A stretch of 64,000 bases of DNA from the NCBI RefSeq assembly GCF_014217685.1, contig NZ_CP043653.1, forward strand, positions 2,856,419-2,920,418, written 5' to 3'. A program made the translations under genes and the position numbers. The notes beneath the pieces were generated by a model that saw only the letters and a list, made by a program, of their open reading frames with translations, was not told the origin of the DNA and did no database searches. Origin of the DNA: Glaciihabitans sp. INWT7 (GTDB lineage: Bacteria; Actinomycetota; Actinomycetes; Actinomycetales; Microbacteriaceae). Positions 35,149-44,062 of this stretch are shown here, in pieces (positions within the stretch are counted from its first letter, which is position 1; every line of letters starts with the position of its first letter).

Positions 35149-36591
35149 ATGGATGACCCAACACGCGAGTTTCTCTCCACCTTCCAGCGATTCATGTCCG
35201 AGGTCGTCAACCAGGTCTCTGTCGACTCGAGCGACCTCACGCCCCTCGGCGCCGTTGTGCAGGACTTTCTCGGAACAGATATCTCCACCCTGCCTGCCAT
35301 CACCCATGGGCTTCCCGCTCACCGGCTCGTCGATGCCGACCTCGCTCTCGCGGAGCTCGGCCGTGACTCTGGCCAACCTCCCATCGGCGTCAGCGGCGGA
35401 CAGCAACGCGAGCACCTCCCGCTCTCCGAACTGCTCTTCAGCCCCTACGGCCGCTTCTCTCCTGCGCCGATCGACTACCTCTCGATAGCCGATGGCCCAG
35501 AGACCGCGCGACGCGTGATCGCGTTCGGCCTTCACCGCATCACTTTCGAGGGCCACCCTGTTGTCGTTCTCGAACGCGCGGCCCAGCCGCAATTCGGCCG
35601 CCCGGGAGCCCAACTCGAGATCCTCTCCCGCGACACCGAGACGTCGTCGCGGTTCCTCGACGAGTTCTCCCGACTCGTGCTGAGTCTCAGTGTGCTGCGT
35701 GGCAAGGTGCTGTCATTCACCGGAAATGAATACGGCAATTCGTCGGCGGGCGCTACCTTCCTGCACCGACCGGCTGTCGACGCGGATGATGTCGTCCTTC
35801 CGCCTGGCGTGCTAGAGACCGTGGTGCGCCATGTCGTCGGTATCGGCGAGCAGCGCGAGCATCTGCTCGCTGCCGGACAACACCTCAAGCGCGGGGTATT
35901 GCTCTATGGGCCTCCCGGTACGGGGAAGACCCTCACTGTGCGTCACCTGCTGTCACGCACCCCCGGCACAACAGCCGTGCTCCTCACCGGATCGAGCATC
36001 CAATTCATCACCGAGGCCGCTGAACTGGCACGCGCGATGCAACCCGCCATCGTGGTGCTCGAGGATGTAGACCTGGTCGCCGAAGAGCGCGGAATGCACG
36101 GACCGCAGCCTCTGCTCTTCGCAGTGCTGGATGCGCTGGACGGCTTGGAGGGGGATGCCGATGTCACCTTCATCCTGACGACGAACCGCGTCCAGGTGCT
36201 GGAGCGAGCGCTCGCGGAGCGCCCTGGGCGCGTGGACCTCGCAGTCGAGATCCCCCTTCCCGACGCGAGCTCGCGGCGACGCCTGTTCCGGCACTATGCC
36301 GGCGGTTTGCCCCTCACGACGGAGGCTACCGATGCGGCTGCAGACCGGGCCACCGAGACCACCGGATCCTTCGCGAAAGAGCTGGTGCGTCGCGCCGTCC
36401 TCACTGCGGCCGAGCAGCATCGCGCCGTCACCGACGAGGATCTCTCGGCCTCGCTCGATGGGCTCCTGGAGGCGGGCACCCAGCTCGCTCGTAACCTCCT
36501 CGGTGGTGGCGCAGCCCCCGAGAATGATGGTCGCTCGCCGCGCCAGTGGGGCGCCTACGCGCCGCTCTCCCCGGGTTCCACGCTGGGGTAG
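35149..36591 (+). CDS. AAA family ATPase with an unassigned N-terminal domain
   Basis: A 480-residue protein. Residues 1 to about 215 match no family I recognise; they are predicted to be mixed alpha/beta. From about 220 comes one AAA module with Walker A GPPGTGKT (254-261), Walker B VVLEDVD (302-308), sensor 1 in ILTTNRV and an arginine-finger candidate in ERPGRVDLAVEIPLP. The module is closest in style to CDC48/FtsH-type AAA domains. There is no protease or membrane segment. The ATG lies six bases after TAGCCT (35137-35142), fitting a leaderless mRNA. It stands alone between an oxidoreductase and uvrD, so partners are unknown; a remodelling ATPase is the safest call. Confidence 0.85.
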   Translation: MDDPTREFLSTFQRFMSEVVNQVSVDSSDLTPLGAVVQDFLGTDISTLPAITHGLPAHRLVDADLALAELGRDSGQPPIGVSGGQQREHLPLSELLFSPYGRFSPAPIDYLSIADGPETARRVIAFGLHRITFEGHPVVVLERAAQPQFGRPGAQLEILSRDTETSSRFLDEFSRLVLSLSVLRGKVLSFTGNEYGNSSAGATFLHRPAVDADDVVLPPGVLETVVRHVVGIGEQREHLLAAGQHLKRGVLLYGPPGTGKTLTVRHLLSRTPGTTAVLLTGSSIQFITEAAELARAMQPAIVVLEDVDLVAEERGMHGPQPLLFAVLDALDGLEGDADVTFILTTNRVQVLERALAERPGRVDLAVEIPLPDASSRRRLFRHYAGGLPLTTEATDAAADRATETTGSFAKELVRRAVLTAAEQHRAVTDEDLSASLDGLLEAGTQLARNLLGGGAAPENDGRSPRQWGAYAPLSPGSTLG

Positions 36592-36608
36592 CCCTCAGGA
36601 CCCACATC

Positions 36609-36699
36609 ATTCAGGAAGGTGTGGGGCGGGAGTGGCCAGAGTGCGTGATGCGTTCCCACACGAGTCATCCCGCCCCTTCAGCCCCACACCTTCCTGAAT
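36609..36699. repeat. 91-bp palindromic element between convergent genes
   Basis: Perfect 18-bp outer arms (ATTCAGGAAGGTGTGGGG at 36609-36626 with 36682-36699) enclose a second perfect pair GGGGCGGGA / TCCCGCCCC (36623-36631, 36668-36676). It fills the gap between the AAA ATPase and uvrD, which run towards each other. It could be a bidirectional terminator, but the length and nested arms also fit a palindromic repeat or MITE-like unit. Confidence 0.7.
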
Positions 36700-36735
36700 A
36701 ATGAAAGGCACAGCGGAGGCAGAGGGACGCGCGAG

Positions 36736-39174
36736 CTAGAGCTTCTCGATGGGCGCCAGTTTGATCAGCAGGCGTTTGCGCCCGGCGGTGTCGAATTGCA
36801 CCTCGGCGATCGACTTGGGCCCGATGCCGGTCACGCCGGTCACGCGACCGTCACCGAAGTCGATGTGGCGGATGCGATCCCCCGCCGCGAGCGTGAGGTC
36901 GCCGTTGTCCCGCACCACGTTCGTCACCCGGTTGGCCCACTGGGTCTTGGGCTGCGCCGCTCGCTCGGCACGGGCGGCACGGGCGAGAGCCGTCGCCCCC
37001 GGTCCACTGGACGCAACATAGCCCGAGCCCAGCGCCGGGGCATCCTCGGCACCGAATCCGCCGCGGCGCGCGTTGAGCGCCCGCGGTTGGGTGCCCCCGC
37101 GCGACGTGGCCATGCCGGGCGACTGGCGCCAGTCGATGAGCTCGGGTGGGATCTCCTGCAGGTAGCGCGACGGCATGGCGACGGAGACCTCACCGAACTG
37201 CGCCCGGGTCATCGCGAGCGAGAGGTAGAGCTTTCGGCGTGCGCGGGTGATGCCCACGTAGAACAGTCGCCGCTCCTCGGCGGGCCCGCCGGGCTCGTTC
37301 GCCGACATCCGGTGCGGGAGCAGGTCTTCCTCGATGCCGGTGAGGAAAACGGCCTCGTACTCCAGGCCCTTCGCGGTGTGGAGCGTCATGAGCGAGACGG
37401 TGCCGCTCGAGTCGTCGATGTCGTCTGCCGCGGCCACGAGCGAGGTCTCGGTGAGGAAGTCGAGCAGCGTGCCATCCGGATTGTTCTTGTTGAACTCCTT
37501 GGTCACCGCCACAAGCTCCTCGATGTTCTCGGCGCGAGCTTCGTCCTGGGGGTCGCGGGATGCCCGCAGCGCCTCGACGAGCCCCGTCTTGGTGATGAGG
37601 GCGGTGAGGATGTCGGCGACCGCTGCGGTGTCGGAGGTGAGCGCCACCTCGTCGAGGATCGCGCCGAGGCCGAGTATCGCTCCGGTGATCTTGGGCCCGA
37701 AGCCCATCTCGTCCGCGTGCCGAAGTGACTCGCGCAGGGTGATCCCGTGCGTCTCCGCGTAGCGCTGCAGGGTCGCCTCGGTGACGCCGCCGATGCCGCG
37801 TTTCGGGGTGTTGAGGATGCGACGCAGGGCCATCGGGTCCGCCGGGTTCGCGATGGCGATGAGGTAGCCGAAGGCATCCTTGATCTCGGCGCGTTCGTAG
37901 AACTTGGTTCCGCCGAGCACCCGATAGGGCAGGGCCGAGCGGATGAAGATCTCTTCCAGCGCTCTCGTCTGGGCGTTGGTGCGGTAGAAGACGGCGATGT
38001 CGCGGTACTCGATGTTGCCGGTGGAATGGAGCTCGGTGATCTCGTCCGCGATGAACTGGGCTTCGTCGTGCTGGCTGTAGCCGGTGAAGCCCACGATCTT
38101 GTCGCCGTCGCCGACGGTGGTGAAGAGCTTCTTGTCCTTGCGGTCGAAGTTGTTCGAGATCACCGCATTCGCCGCACTCAGGATGTTCTGTGTCGAGCGG
38201 TAGTTCTGCTCGAGCAACACCACCTTGGAGTTCGGGAAGTCGCGTTCGAACTCCACGATGTTGCGGATGTCGGCGCCGCGGAACGCGTAGATCGACTGGT
38301 CGGAGTCACCGACGACCGTGAGCGAGGCGGGCTCGAGGTATTTCGTGGGGTTGCTGAGCAGCGAGCCGTCGAATCCCGTCGCACCACCGAGCAGGTCGGT
38401 GCGCGGCGGCTGGGTGAGCTCCCGGATCAGCGAATACTGCGCGTGGTTCGTGTCCTGATACTCATCGACCAGGATGTGCCGGAAGCGCCGCTGGTAGAGC
38501 GCGGCCACCTGCGGGAAGGCCCGGAACAGGTAGACGGTCTGGCCGATGAGGTCGTCGAAGTCGAAGGCGTTGGCGCTCTGCAGGCTGCGCGTGTACTCGC
38601 GGAAGATGTCGAGGAACACCCTCTCCTGCGGGTCATTGAAGTTCGCCCCGCGCGCGTAGGACTCCACGTCGTTCAGCTCGTTCTTGAGCTTGGAGATCTT
38701 GCCAGCAACGCTCGAGACGGTGAAACCGAAGGTGTCGGCATCCAGGTCCTTGATGATCCGCTTGATCAGCGCACGGGAGTCCGCGGAGTCGTAGATCGTG
38801 AAGTTCTTTCCGAAACCGAAGTGCTCGGCCTCCCGGCGCAGGATGCGCACGCAGGCGGAGTGGAAGGTTGAGATCCACATGCCCTGGGACGCCTGCCCCA
38901 GTATGGCCTCGACGCGCTCGCGCATCTCGGCGGCGGCCTTGTTGGTGAAGGTGATCGCGAGGATCTGAGACGGCCAGGCATCCTGGCTCTCGATCAGGCT
39001 CGCGACCCGCCGGGTCAGCACGCTGGTCTTGCCGGACCCGGCGCCCGCGACGATGAGCAGTGCATGGCCGCGATACTCGACGGCTTCGCGCTGCTGCGGA
39101 TTGAGTCCGGCGAGCAGAGGCGACTCTCTCGGCTCGGAACGCGAGGACTCGGCCGGATCCAGGATGAAGGTCAT
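36736..39174 (-). CDS. pcrA: ATP-dependent DNA helicase, UvrD/PcrA type
   Basis: An 812-residue superfamily 1 helicase unwinding DNA 3' to 5' in excision and mismatch-linked repair and in clearing RecA or RNA polymerase. Motifs in order: Q motif LNPQQREAV, Walker A GAGSGKT, ITFTNKAAAEMR, VDEYQDTN, GDSDQSIYAFRGA, EQNYRS, VSLMTLHTAKGLE and VGITRARRKL. A C-terminal Tudor-like domain (GDRIRHIDFGDGRVTGV) that binds RNA polymerase is present. The ATG at 39174 gives MTFILDP; TACAAT lies ten bases ahead. Full length. Confidence 0.95.
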   Translation of the reverse strand: MTFILDPAESSRSEPRESPLLAGLNPQQREAVEYRGHALLIVAGAGSGKTSVLTRRVASLIESQDAWPSQILAITFTNKAAAEMRERVEAILGQASQGMWISTFHSACVRILRREAEHFGFGKNFTIYDSADSRALIKRIIKDLDADTFGFTVSSVAGKISKLKNELNDVESYARGANFNDPQERVFLDIFREYTRSLQSANAFDFDDLIGQTVYLFRAFPQVAALYQRRFRHILVDEYQDTNHAQYSLIRELTQPPRTDLLGGATGFDGSLLSNPTKYLEPASLTVVGDSDQSIYAFRGADIRNIVEFERDFPNSKVVLLEQNYRSTQNILSAANAVISNNFDRKDKKLFTTVGDGDKIVGFTGYSQHDEAQFIADEITELHSTGNIEYRDIAVFYRTNAQTRALEEIFIRSALPYRVLGGTKFYERAEIKDAFGYLIAIANPADPMALRRILNTPKRGIGGVTEATLQRYAETHGITLRESLRHADEMGFGPKITGAILGLGAILDEVALTSDTAAVADILTALITKTGLVEALRASRDPQDEARAENIEELVAVTKEFNKNNPDGTLLDFLTETSLVAAADDIDDSSGTVSLMTLHTAKGLEYEAVFLTGIEEDLLPHRMSANEPGGPAEERRLFYVGITRARRKLYLSLAMTRAQFGEVSVAMPSRYLQEIPPELIDWRQSPGMATSRGGTQPRALNARRGGFGAEDAPALGSGYVASSGPGATALARAARAERAAQPKTQWANRVTNVVRDNGDLTLAAGDRIRHIDFGDGRVTGVTGIGPKSIAEVQFDTAGRKRLLIKLAPIEKL

Positions 39175-39284
39175 AACCGACCCAATTGTAGGGCGAGGCA
39201 CCGACGGTTCTGCGAAAGTGCTGATGGGCCAGGGGCTCGATCGGGATCGCCTTTACTCTGAGACCGAGCCCCTTGGAGAGAACA

Positions 39285-40706
39285 GTGCCCGCATCCCCCG
39301 TCGATCGTGACTTCGACGTCGTCGTCATCGGAGCCGGGCCCGCCGGCACTGCCGCCGCCCTGCGCGCCGCCGAACTCGGAGCGCGCGTCGCCGTGCTCGA
39401 ATCGGATCGCACCGGCGGCACCTGCGTGAACACCGGCTGCGTTCCCACCCGGGTTCTCGCCCGGACCGCCCGCATCACCCGCGAGATGCGCACCGCCGGG
39501 TCGTGGGGAATCATCCTCACCGAACAGTCTCTCGACTGGCCGGAGACCGTCGCCCGGGTGACGCGCACGGTAGACCGGGTGCGCTCGATCAAAGCCGAGG
39601 CCGATCGATTTGCTGCCGCCGGGATCGAGCTGATCCTCGAGGGTCGCGCGCGATTCTCCGACGCCAACACCCTTGTGCTCGACAGCGGTCGCGTGGTCAC
39701 CGCCGACTCGGTCATCATCTGCGTCGGCGGGCACTCTCGCCGGCTGCCGATTCCCGGGGCTCACCTCGCGACGGTTCCGGAAGACATCCTCTCCCTGCCG
39801 GAGTTGCCCGCTCGCCTCGCCGTGATCGGGGCGGGCAACACCGGGGCGCAGCTCGTGACGGTTTTCAATTCCTTCGGCAGCGCCGTCACCGTGTTGGATG
39901 TCGCGCCCCGCCTTCTCATGGCGTCGGACGCCGCGATCGCCGAGGCCGTGAGCGAGGCCTTCGTTCAGCAGGGCGTGTCCGTGCGCACCGGTGTCGACGG
40001 GGTGGACGGCCTCTCACGGGCTGCCGATGGCTCGATCAGCCTGAGCTGGCGAGAGGGTGGTGCTGAGACATCCGCCGAATTCGATGCCGTGATCATGGCG
40101 ACCGGCTGGCCCGCGGATGTGGATGACCTCAGTCTCGAGCACGCGGGGATCACCCCGGCCCGATCAGCGATTCCCGTCGACCAGTACTTCCGCACGGCCG
40201 TGCCGCACATCTTCGCCGTGGGAGATGCGAACGGACGGGACATGCTCGTGCAGGCCGCACACTTCGAGGGTGAGGCCGCTGCGGAGAACGCGGTGCTCGA
40301 CGCGAATCGACGCACCCCGCATCACCTCCTGCCCGCGGGCGGCTTCACCGACCCGGACTATGCCGGAGTGGGACTCACCGAGGCCGTGGCGCGCGAGCGC
40401 GATCCGCACTGTGTAGTCGCCCGAGTCGATTACTCCACGCTCGACCGGGCCGTGATCGACGACCGGGAGCGCGGATTCCTCATGCTCATCTCCGATCGCC
40501 GTCGCGAGCTGATTCTCGGTGCGCACGCCGTCGGCGAGAACGCGATCGAGGTGGTGCAGTCGGTCACCACAGCGATGGCGGCCGGCATCGACGTAGCGAC
40601 CCTCGCGAACGTCAAGTTCGCCTATCCCACCTACAGTGCGGTGATCGGGCTGGCCGCGAGGGCACTGCTGACGGAGCGGAAAGAGCCGGTTCCCCCGCTT
40701 CAGTGA
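39285..40706 (+). CDS. Pyridine nucleotide-disulfide oxidoreductase family flavoprotein
   Basis: A 473-residue FAD protein of the Lpd/glutathione reductase/SthA group. Seen: FAD-binding VVVIGAGPAGTAAALRAAE, the redox pair GGTCVNTGCVPTR, the NAD(P)-binding LAVIGAGNTGAQL, and FAVGDANGRDML. The C-terminal dimer domain has FAYPTYSA where disulfide reductases have the His-(x)-Pro-Thr...Glu of the catalytic base, so the usual His and Glu are missing. Reduction of a disulfide by the normal route is therefore doubtful; a transhydrogenase or quinone/other reductase role is possible. The GTG at 39285 has GGAGAG ahead; a TTG at 39273 is the alternative. Confidence 0.85.
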   Translation: MPASPVDRDFDVVVIGAGPAGTAAALRAAELGARVAVLESDRTGGTCVNTGCVPTRVLARTARITREMRTAGSWGIILTEQSLDWPETVARVTRTVDRVRSIKAEADRFAAAGIELILEGRARFSDANTLVLDSGRVVTADSVIICVGGHSRRLPIPGAHLATVPEDILSLPELPARLAVIGAGNTGAQLVTVFNSFGSAVTVLDVAPRLLMASDAAIAEAVSEAFVQQGVSVRTGVDGVDGLSRAADGSISLSWREGGAETSAEFDAVIMATGWPADVDDLSLEHAGITPARSAIPVDQYFRTAVPHIFAVGDANGRDMLVQAAHFEGEAAAENAVLDANRRTPHHLLPAGGFTDPDYAGVGLTEAVARERDPHCVVARVDYSTLDRAVIDDRERGFLMLISDRRRELILGAHAVGENAIEVVQSVTTAMAAGIDVATLANVKFAYPTYSAVIGLAARALLTERKEPVPPLQ

Positions 40707-41077
40707 GGCGTGAGGCCGGTCCAGTTGAGCGGCGGCTGGCCATTCGGGGTGGGTGCCCCCGGGTTGTCGAAACGGGTGTTGGCTCGGCCGGAGGAGGACT
40801 GCGGATCACCGGTGCCCGCTCGCCGCTGGGTCTGGATGCCGACCACGACGAGGGCGATGCCCGACACGAGCGCCACGATACCTACCGCGACGTCGATCGT
40901 TCCGACGGTGGAATCGATCGTGGCTGCGGCGAGCGCGATGATCGACTGCGGCACGAGCCACCAGGATCCGATGACCGCAAGCACGCCGAGCGCGATCAGA
41001 AGCCCACCGTTGCGCCGGCCGCGAAGCCGGAGCTCGTCCTGCTGCAGCGCACGTTCGGTGAGGTCGACAGTGTCCAT
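40700..41077 (-). CDS. Small two-helix membrane protein, unknown
   Basis: A 125-residue protein with a charged N-terminus, two hydrophobic helices (about residues 25-45 and 60-82) and a Pro/Gly/Asn-rich tail. No family is recognised. The ATG lies six bases after TACTCT (41084-41089, minus strand), which supports both the start and a leaderless mRNA. It overlaps the end of the convergent flavoprotein gene by 7 bp. Confidence 0.7.
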   Translation of the reverse strand: MDTVDLTERALQQDELRLRGRRNGGLLIALGVLAVIGSWWLVPQSIIALAAATIDSTVGTIDVAVGIVALVSGIALVVVGIQTQRRAGTGDPQSSSGRANTRFDNPGAPTPNGQPPLNWTGLTPH

Positions 41078-41137
41078 ATCGTGAGAGTAGTTCGTCTGTC
41101 ACCGGGTGTCGAGGATTTCGACACCGCCGCCGGCCTA

Positions 41138-42154
41138 CTAGATGACTAACGCGGATCTCGCCGCGATCGCGAGATCGGGCTGGTCGGTGAAAACCCCGTC
41201 GACCCCCATTCCCATCAACTCGAGGAATTCGGTCTTCCAGTCACCGAACCGGCTCGCGGATGTGCCGTTCCTCAGTGCCTTCGCGAGAAATTTGTTCTCC
41301 GCGCGGAGCGTCCAACAGAACACGGTGAGTCCTGCGGCGTGGGCGCGCGCGACGAGTTCGGCGCCGACGGGTGAGCCCGAGGCATCCGTGTGCTGCAGCA
41401 GATGCTTGTCGAAGCTGATGCCGTCTGCGCCCACAGCCAGTGCCGCCAGGCCGTCGACGGTGAGGTAGGAGGAGAAGGGACGAGCGTCGTCGCCGTACCG
41501 GGCGACCTGGTCGGCGGGGGCACCCTCGACGTCGACGAGGAACACATAGCGCGCCCGCACTCCCCGGTCGCGGATCTGCCCGAGCACGGTCTCTTCGAAG
41601 CTCTCGACCGTGAGCCTGTCGTCGTCGGCCCAGCCCGCTGCGGCGAGCTCCCTGCCGAAGAGTTCGTCGAGGGGCAGGCCGATCGACGCGAAATAGCTGG
41701 CGTGCTTGATCTCCGCGACCATGCCGATTCGCGCGCCGCGAGCGCTCAGCGGTGCCGCATCGAGCAGCACAATCAGGTCGACGAGCCTCAGGATGCGCTC
41801 ATCCGAGTACTGGGCGTTGTGGGGCCGCACCTTGGCAAGCCGCTCCCGCGCGTGCAGCGTTGCAAGTTCAGCCCAGGTGAAGTCCTCGGTGAACCATCCG
41901 GTGAGACTCACCCCGTCGATGTCTCGTGTCGTGCGACGGTCGGCGAACTCGGGATGCGAGTCAACATCAGTCGTGCCAGAGATCTCGTTCTCGTGGCGGA
42001 TCACGAGCACGCGGTCCTTGGTCGCGACCAGATCGGGCTCCACGGCATCCACCCCCTGTGCGAAGGCGAGCTCATAGGCAGAACGGGTGTGTTCGGGCCG
42101 GTAGCCACTCGCTCCACGATGACCGATCACGAGGGGGCCGGGGGCAATAGTCAC
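41138..42154 (-). CDS. Glycerophosphodiester phosphodiesterase
   Basis: A 338-residue GDPD-family enzyme that hydrolyses glycerophosphodiesters to glycerol-3-phosphate and an alcohol. Seen: VIGHRGASGYRPEHT with the catalytic His, AVEPDLVATKDRVLVIRHE with metal-binding Glu/Asp and the second His, and MVAEIKHA. No signal peptide is visible, so it should be cytoplasmic. The GTG at 42154 lies seven bases after TAGCGT (42162-42167), consistent with a leaderless start; the longer frame upstream is antisense to the zinc-ribbon gene. Confidence 0.9.
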   Translation of the reverse strand: MTIAPGPLVIGHRGASGYRPEHTRSAYELAFAQGVDAVEPDLVATKDRVLVIRHENEISGTTDVDSHPEFADRRTTRDIDGVSLTGWFTEDFTWAELATLHARERLAKVRPHNAQYSDERILRLVDLIVLLDAAPLSARGARIGMVAEIKHASYFASIGLPLDELFGRELAAAGWADDDRLTVESFEETVLGQIRDRGVRARYVFLVDVEGAPADQVARYGDDARPFSSYLTVDGLAALAVGADGISFDKHLLQHTDASGSPVGAELVARAHAAGLTVFCWTLRAENKFLAKALRNGTSASRFGDWKTEFLELMGMGVDGVFTDQPDLAIAARSALVI

Positions 42155-42212
42155 AGCGCCAACGCTACGGGATGCCGCTGGCGCGCTCGGCGGAGTTGCT
42201 ACTCTCGTGGCC

Positions 42213-42494
42213 ATGGGGAAATGCGCGAACTGTGGGACGACGCTCGATCCGAGTTGGAAGTTCTGCATCGCGTGCGGGGAGCCCGTCGCGGCCGCCGAGG
42301 AGACCGCCGCGGAGGGTGGCACTGCCGCCCAGCCGCGCGAGCCGATCCCCTCGGCCATCCGTCCCGACGAGCCGGACGAACCGATGCCCCGCAAGCGAAT
42401 GGATGCGGCCGTCATCTTCGGAGTGGCCATGGCCCTCGGTGGCGGTGTGCTGATCATCCTCGTGGCGATCGCCGTCTTCAGCCCCCGGGTCTGA
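42213..42494 (+). CDS. Zinc-ribbon single-helix membrane protein
   Basis: A 93-residue protein with an N-terminal zinc ribbon (CANCG...CIACG, residues 4-24), an acidic Pro/Ala/Glu-rich linker and one C-terminal transmembrane helix. The pattern MGKCANCGT is common in small bacterial zinc_ribbon_2 proteins of unknown function. The ATG at 42213 lies seven bases after TACTCT (42200-42205); a GTG at 42207 is next to the -10 box and unlikely. It is divergent from the glycerophosphodiesterase and is followed after four bases by a membrane-protein gene. Confidence 0.75.
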   Translation: MGKCANCGTTLDPSWKFCIACGEPVAAAEETAAEGGTAAQPREPIPSAIRPDEPDEPMPRKRMDAAVIFGVAMALGGGVLIILVAIAVFSPRV

Positions 42495-42498
42495 GCCG

Positions 42499-42996
42499 AT
42501 GGTGACGGGTCCCGGCTGGCAGGAACCGACCGCACGAATCCCCCTGCGCTGGGGCAGCTACCGCGTGCGCTATCCCGGTGCCCTCGCGCTCATCCTGGCC
42601 GGCGCCCTCGTGCTGCAGGCCGGGTCCGCCTATGCCGACTATCTGATCGTCCTCGGCGCCGGAGCACACATCGCCGGCTGGCTGATCCTTCCCGCACGGG
42701 GTGCCCGACGGGCGGCCGTCGCGGTGCCGAGTGCGCTTCTCGTCGGTTCCCTGCTGATCGGATCGGTGGCCGCGGTGCTTCTCGTCGGATCACTCGCCTT
42801 CTGGCTGTTGCTGCGGGAGCGCCCCGGGCGCAGCTATCTCGCGACGCTTCTTCCGCTGGCCAGCGGTCTCCTCCTCGCGCAGCTCTATCCGCAGTACGGG
42901 GACGGGGCGATCGTGGTGGCCGTCTCTCTGGTGGTGATCGTGGCATCCGCCTGGATCGCGCGCGGTATCGCCGTGCGCACAACGCAGGGCCGATAG
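42499..42996 (+). CDS. Multi-helix membrane protein, unknown
   Basis: A 165-residue protein with about five hydrophobic helices and almost no polar motifs apart from an Arg-rich loop (ARGARRAAV). No family is recognised. It begins four bases after the zinc-ribbon gene, so the two are probably co-expressed. A GTG one codon after the ATG is an alternative start. Confidence 0.7.
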   Translation: MVTGPGWQEPTARIPLRWGSYRVRYPGALALILAGALVLQAGSAYADYLIVLGAGAHIAGWLILPARGARRAAVAVPSALLVGSLLIGSVAAVLLVGSLAFWLLLRERPGRSYLATLLPLASGLLLAQLYPQYGDGAIVVAVSLVVIVASAWIARGIAVRTTQGR

Positions 42997-43045
42997 CGGG
43001 GCAATCCCCAGCATTTCGGATGCCTCGGCCGATAAACTCATAGCT

Positions 43046-43876
43046 ATGGCTTCCTCGAACCCGGCATTTAACCGTTCCCCCGCTTTCTCGTCCAATCGCG
43101 ACGTCGCGGCGAAGATGCAGTCCGGCGCAACTCCCGCGGTCTCGACCGAGGGAATGACTGCGGCTCAGCTCACCGAGCTCTACAGCGCACCCTCGGCGAC
43201 ACCCACCGACACCGACCGCATGACCTATGAAGACACGATGGTCAAGATCGTCGTCTCGTTCGTGATCCTGCTGGTCGGCGCCGCCGTCGGCTGGTTCTTC
43301 CCGGTGCTCGCCCTCCCGGCCGCCATCGTCGGATTCGTGCTCGCTCTCGTCAACATCTTCAAGAAGAAGCCCTCTCCCGCCCTGGTGCTCAGCTACGCCG
43401 CCGTCGAGGGGATCTTCGTCGGTGGGATCACCGTGTTCTTCGAATCGCGCTTCCCGGGCATCGCCGTCCAGGCGGTTCTCGGCACCCTCGTGGTCGTGGG
43501 CGTGACCCTCGCCCTCTTCGTCAGCGGCAAGATCCGCGCATCCAAGCGTGCGACCAAGGTGTTCCTGATCGCGATGATCGGCTACGGCGTCTTCTCGCTG
43601 ATCAACTTCATCCTCATCGCTACCGGCGTCAACTCCGATGCCTTCGGCCTGCGAGGCAGCGTTCTCGTCTTCGGCATCCCGCTCGGCGTGATCCTCGGCC
43701 CGCTCGTGATCATCATGGCGGCGTACTCCCTGGTACTCGACTTCGACAGCATCAAGACGGGGGTGCAGCGTGGAGCGCAGCGCGCCTACGGCTGGACCGC
43801 CGCCTTCGGCATCATGGTCACCGTCGTCTGGCTCTACCTCGAGATCCTGCGCCTGCTCGCCCTTCTGCGCCGATAG
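43046..43876 (+). CDS. Bax inhibitor-1/YccA family membrane protein
   Basis: A 276-residue protein with a disordered N-terminal 60 residues and seven helices, matching the long actinobacterial YccA/Bax inhibitor-1 group (TYEDTMVKIV at the start of helix 1, SYAAVEGIFVGGIT, LVLDFDSIKTGVQRGA near the end with the conserved Asp pair). Related proteins are pH-sensitive Ca2+ leak channels; the bacterial role is not settled. The ATG lies seven bases after TAAACT (43033-43038), fitting a leaderless mRNA. Confidence 0.88.
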   Translation: MASSNPAFNRSPAFSSNRDVAAKMQSGATPAVSTEGMTAAQLTELYSAPSATPTDTDRMTYEDTMVKIVVSFVILLVGAAVGWFFPVLALPAAIVGFVLALVNIFKKKPSPALVLSYAAVEGIFVGGITVFFESRFPGIAVQAVLGTLVVVGVTLALFVSGKIRASKRATKVFLIAMIGYGVFSLINFILIATGVNSDAFGLRGSVLVFGIPLGVILGPLVIIMAAYSLVLDFDSIKTGVQRGAQRAYGWTAAFGIMVTVVWLYLEILRLLALLRR

Positions 43877-44062
43877 CTCCAGCAGGGCCCAGGCGACCGC
43901 GGGGCATTCTGTCCGTCGGTCCCCCGACGATCAGGTACATCGCGACTGGGCCCGCGTCATGCGAGAAACGACACCCAACTTCTGGGGGTCGTCAGAGCGT
44001 GCGCACAGCCCCGGCGGAACCTAGGCTTTATTGCACCGAACCGCCAAGCGAAGGAACCGTCC

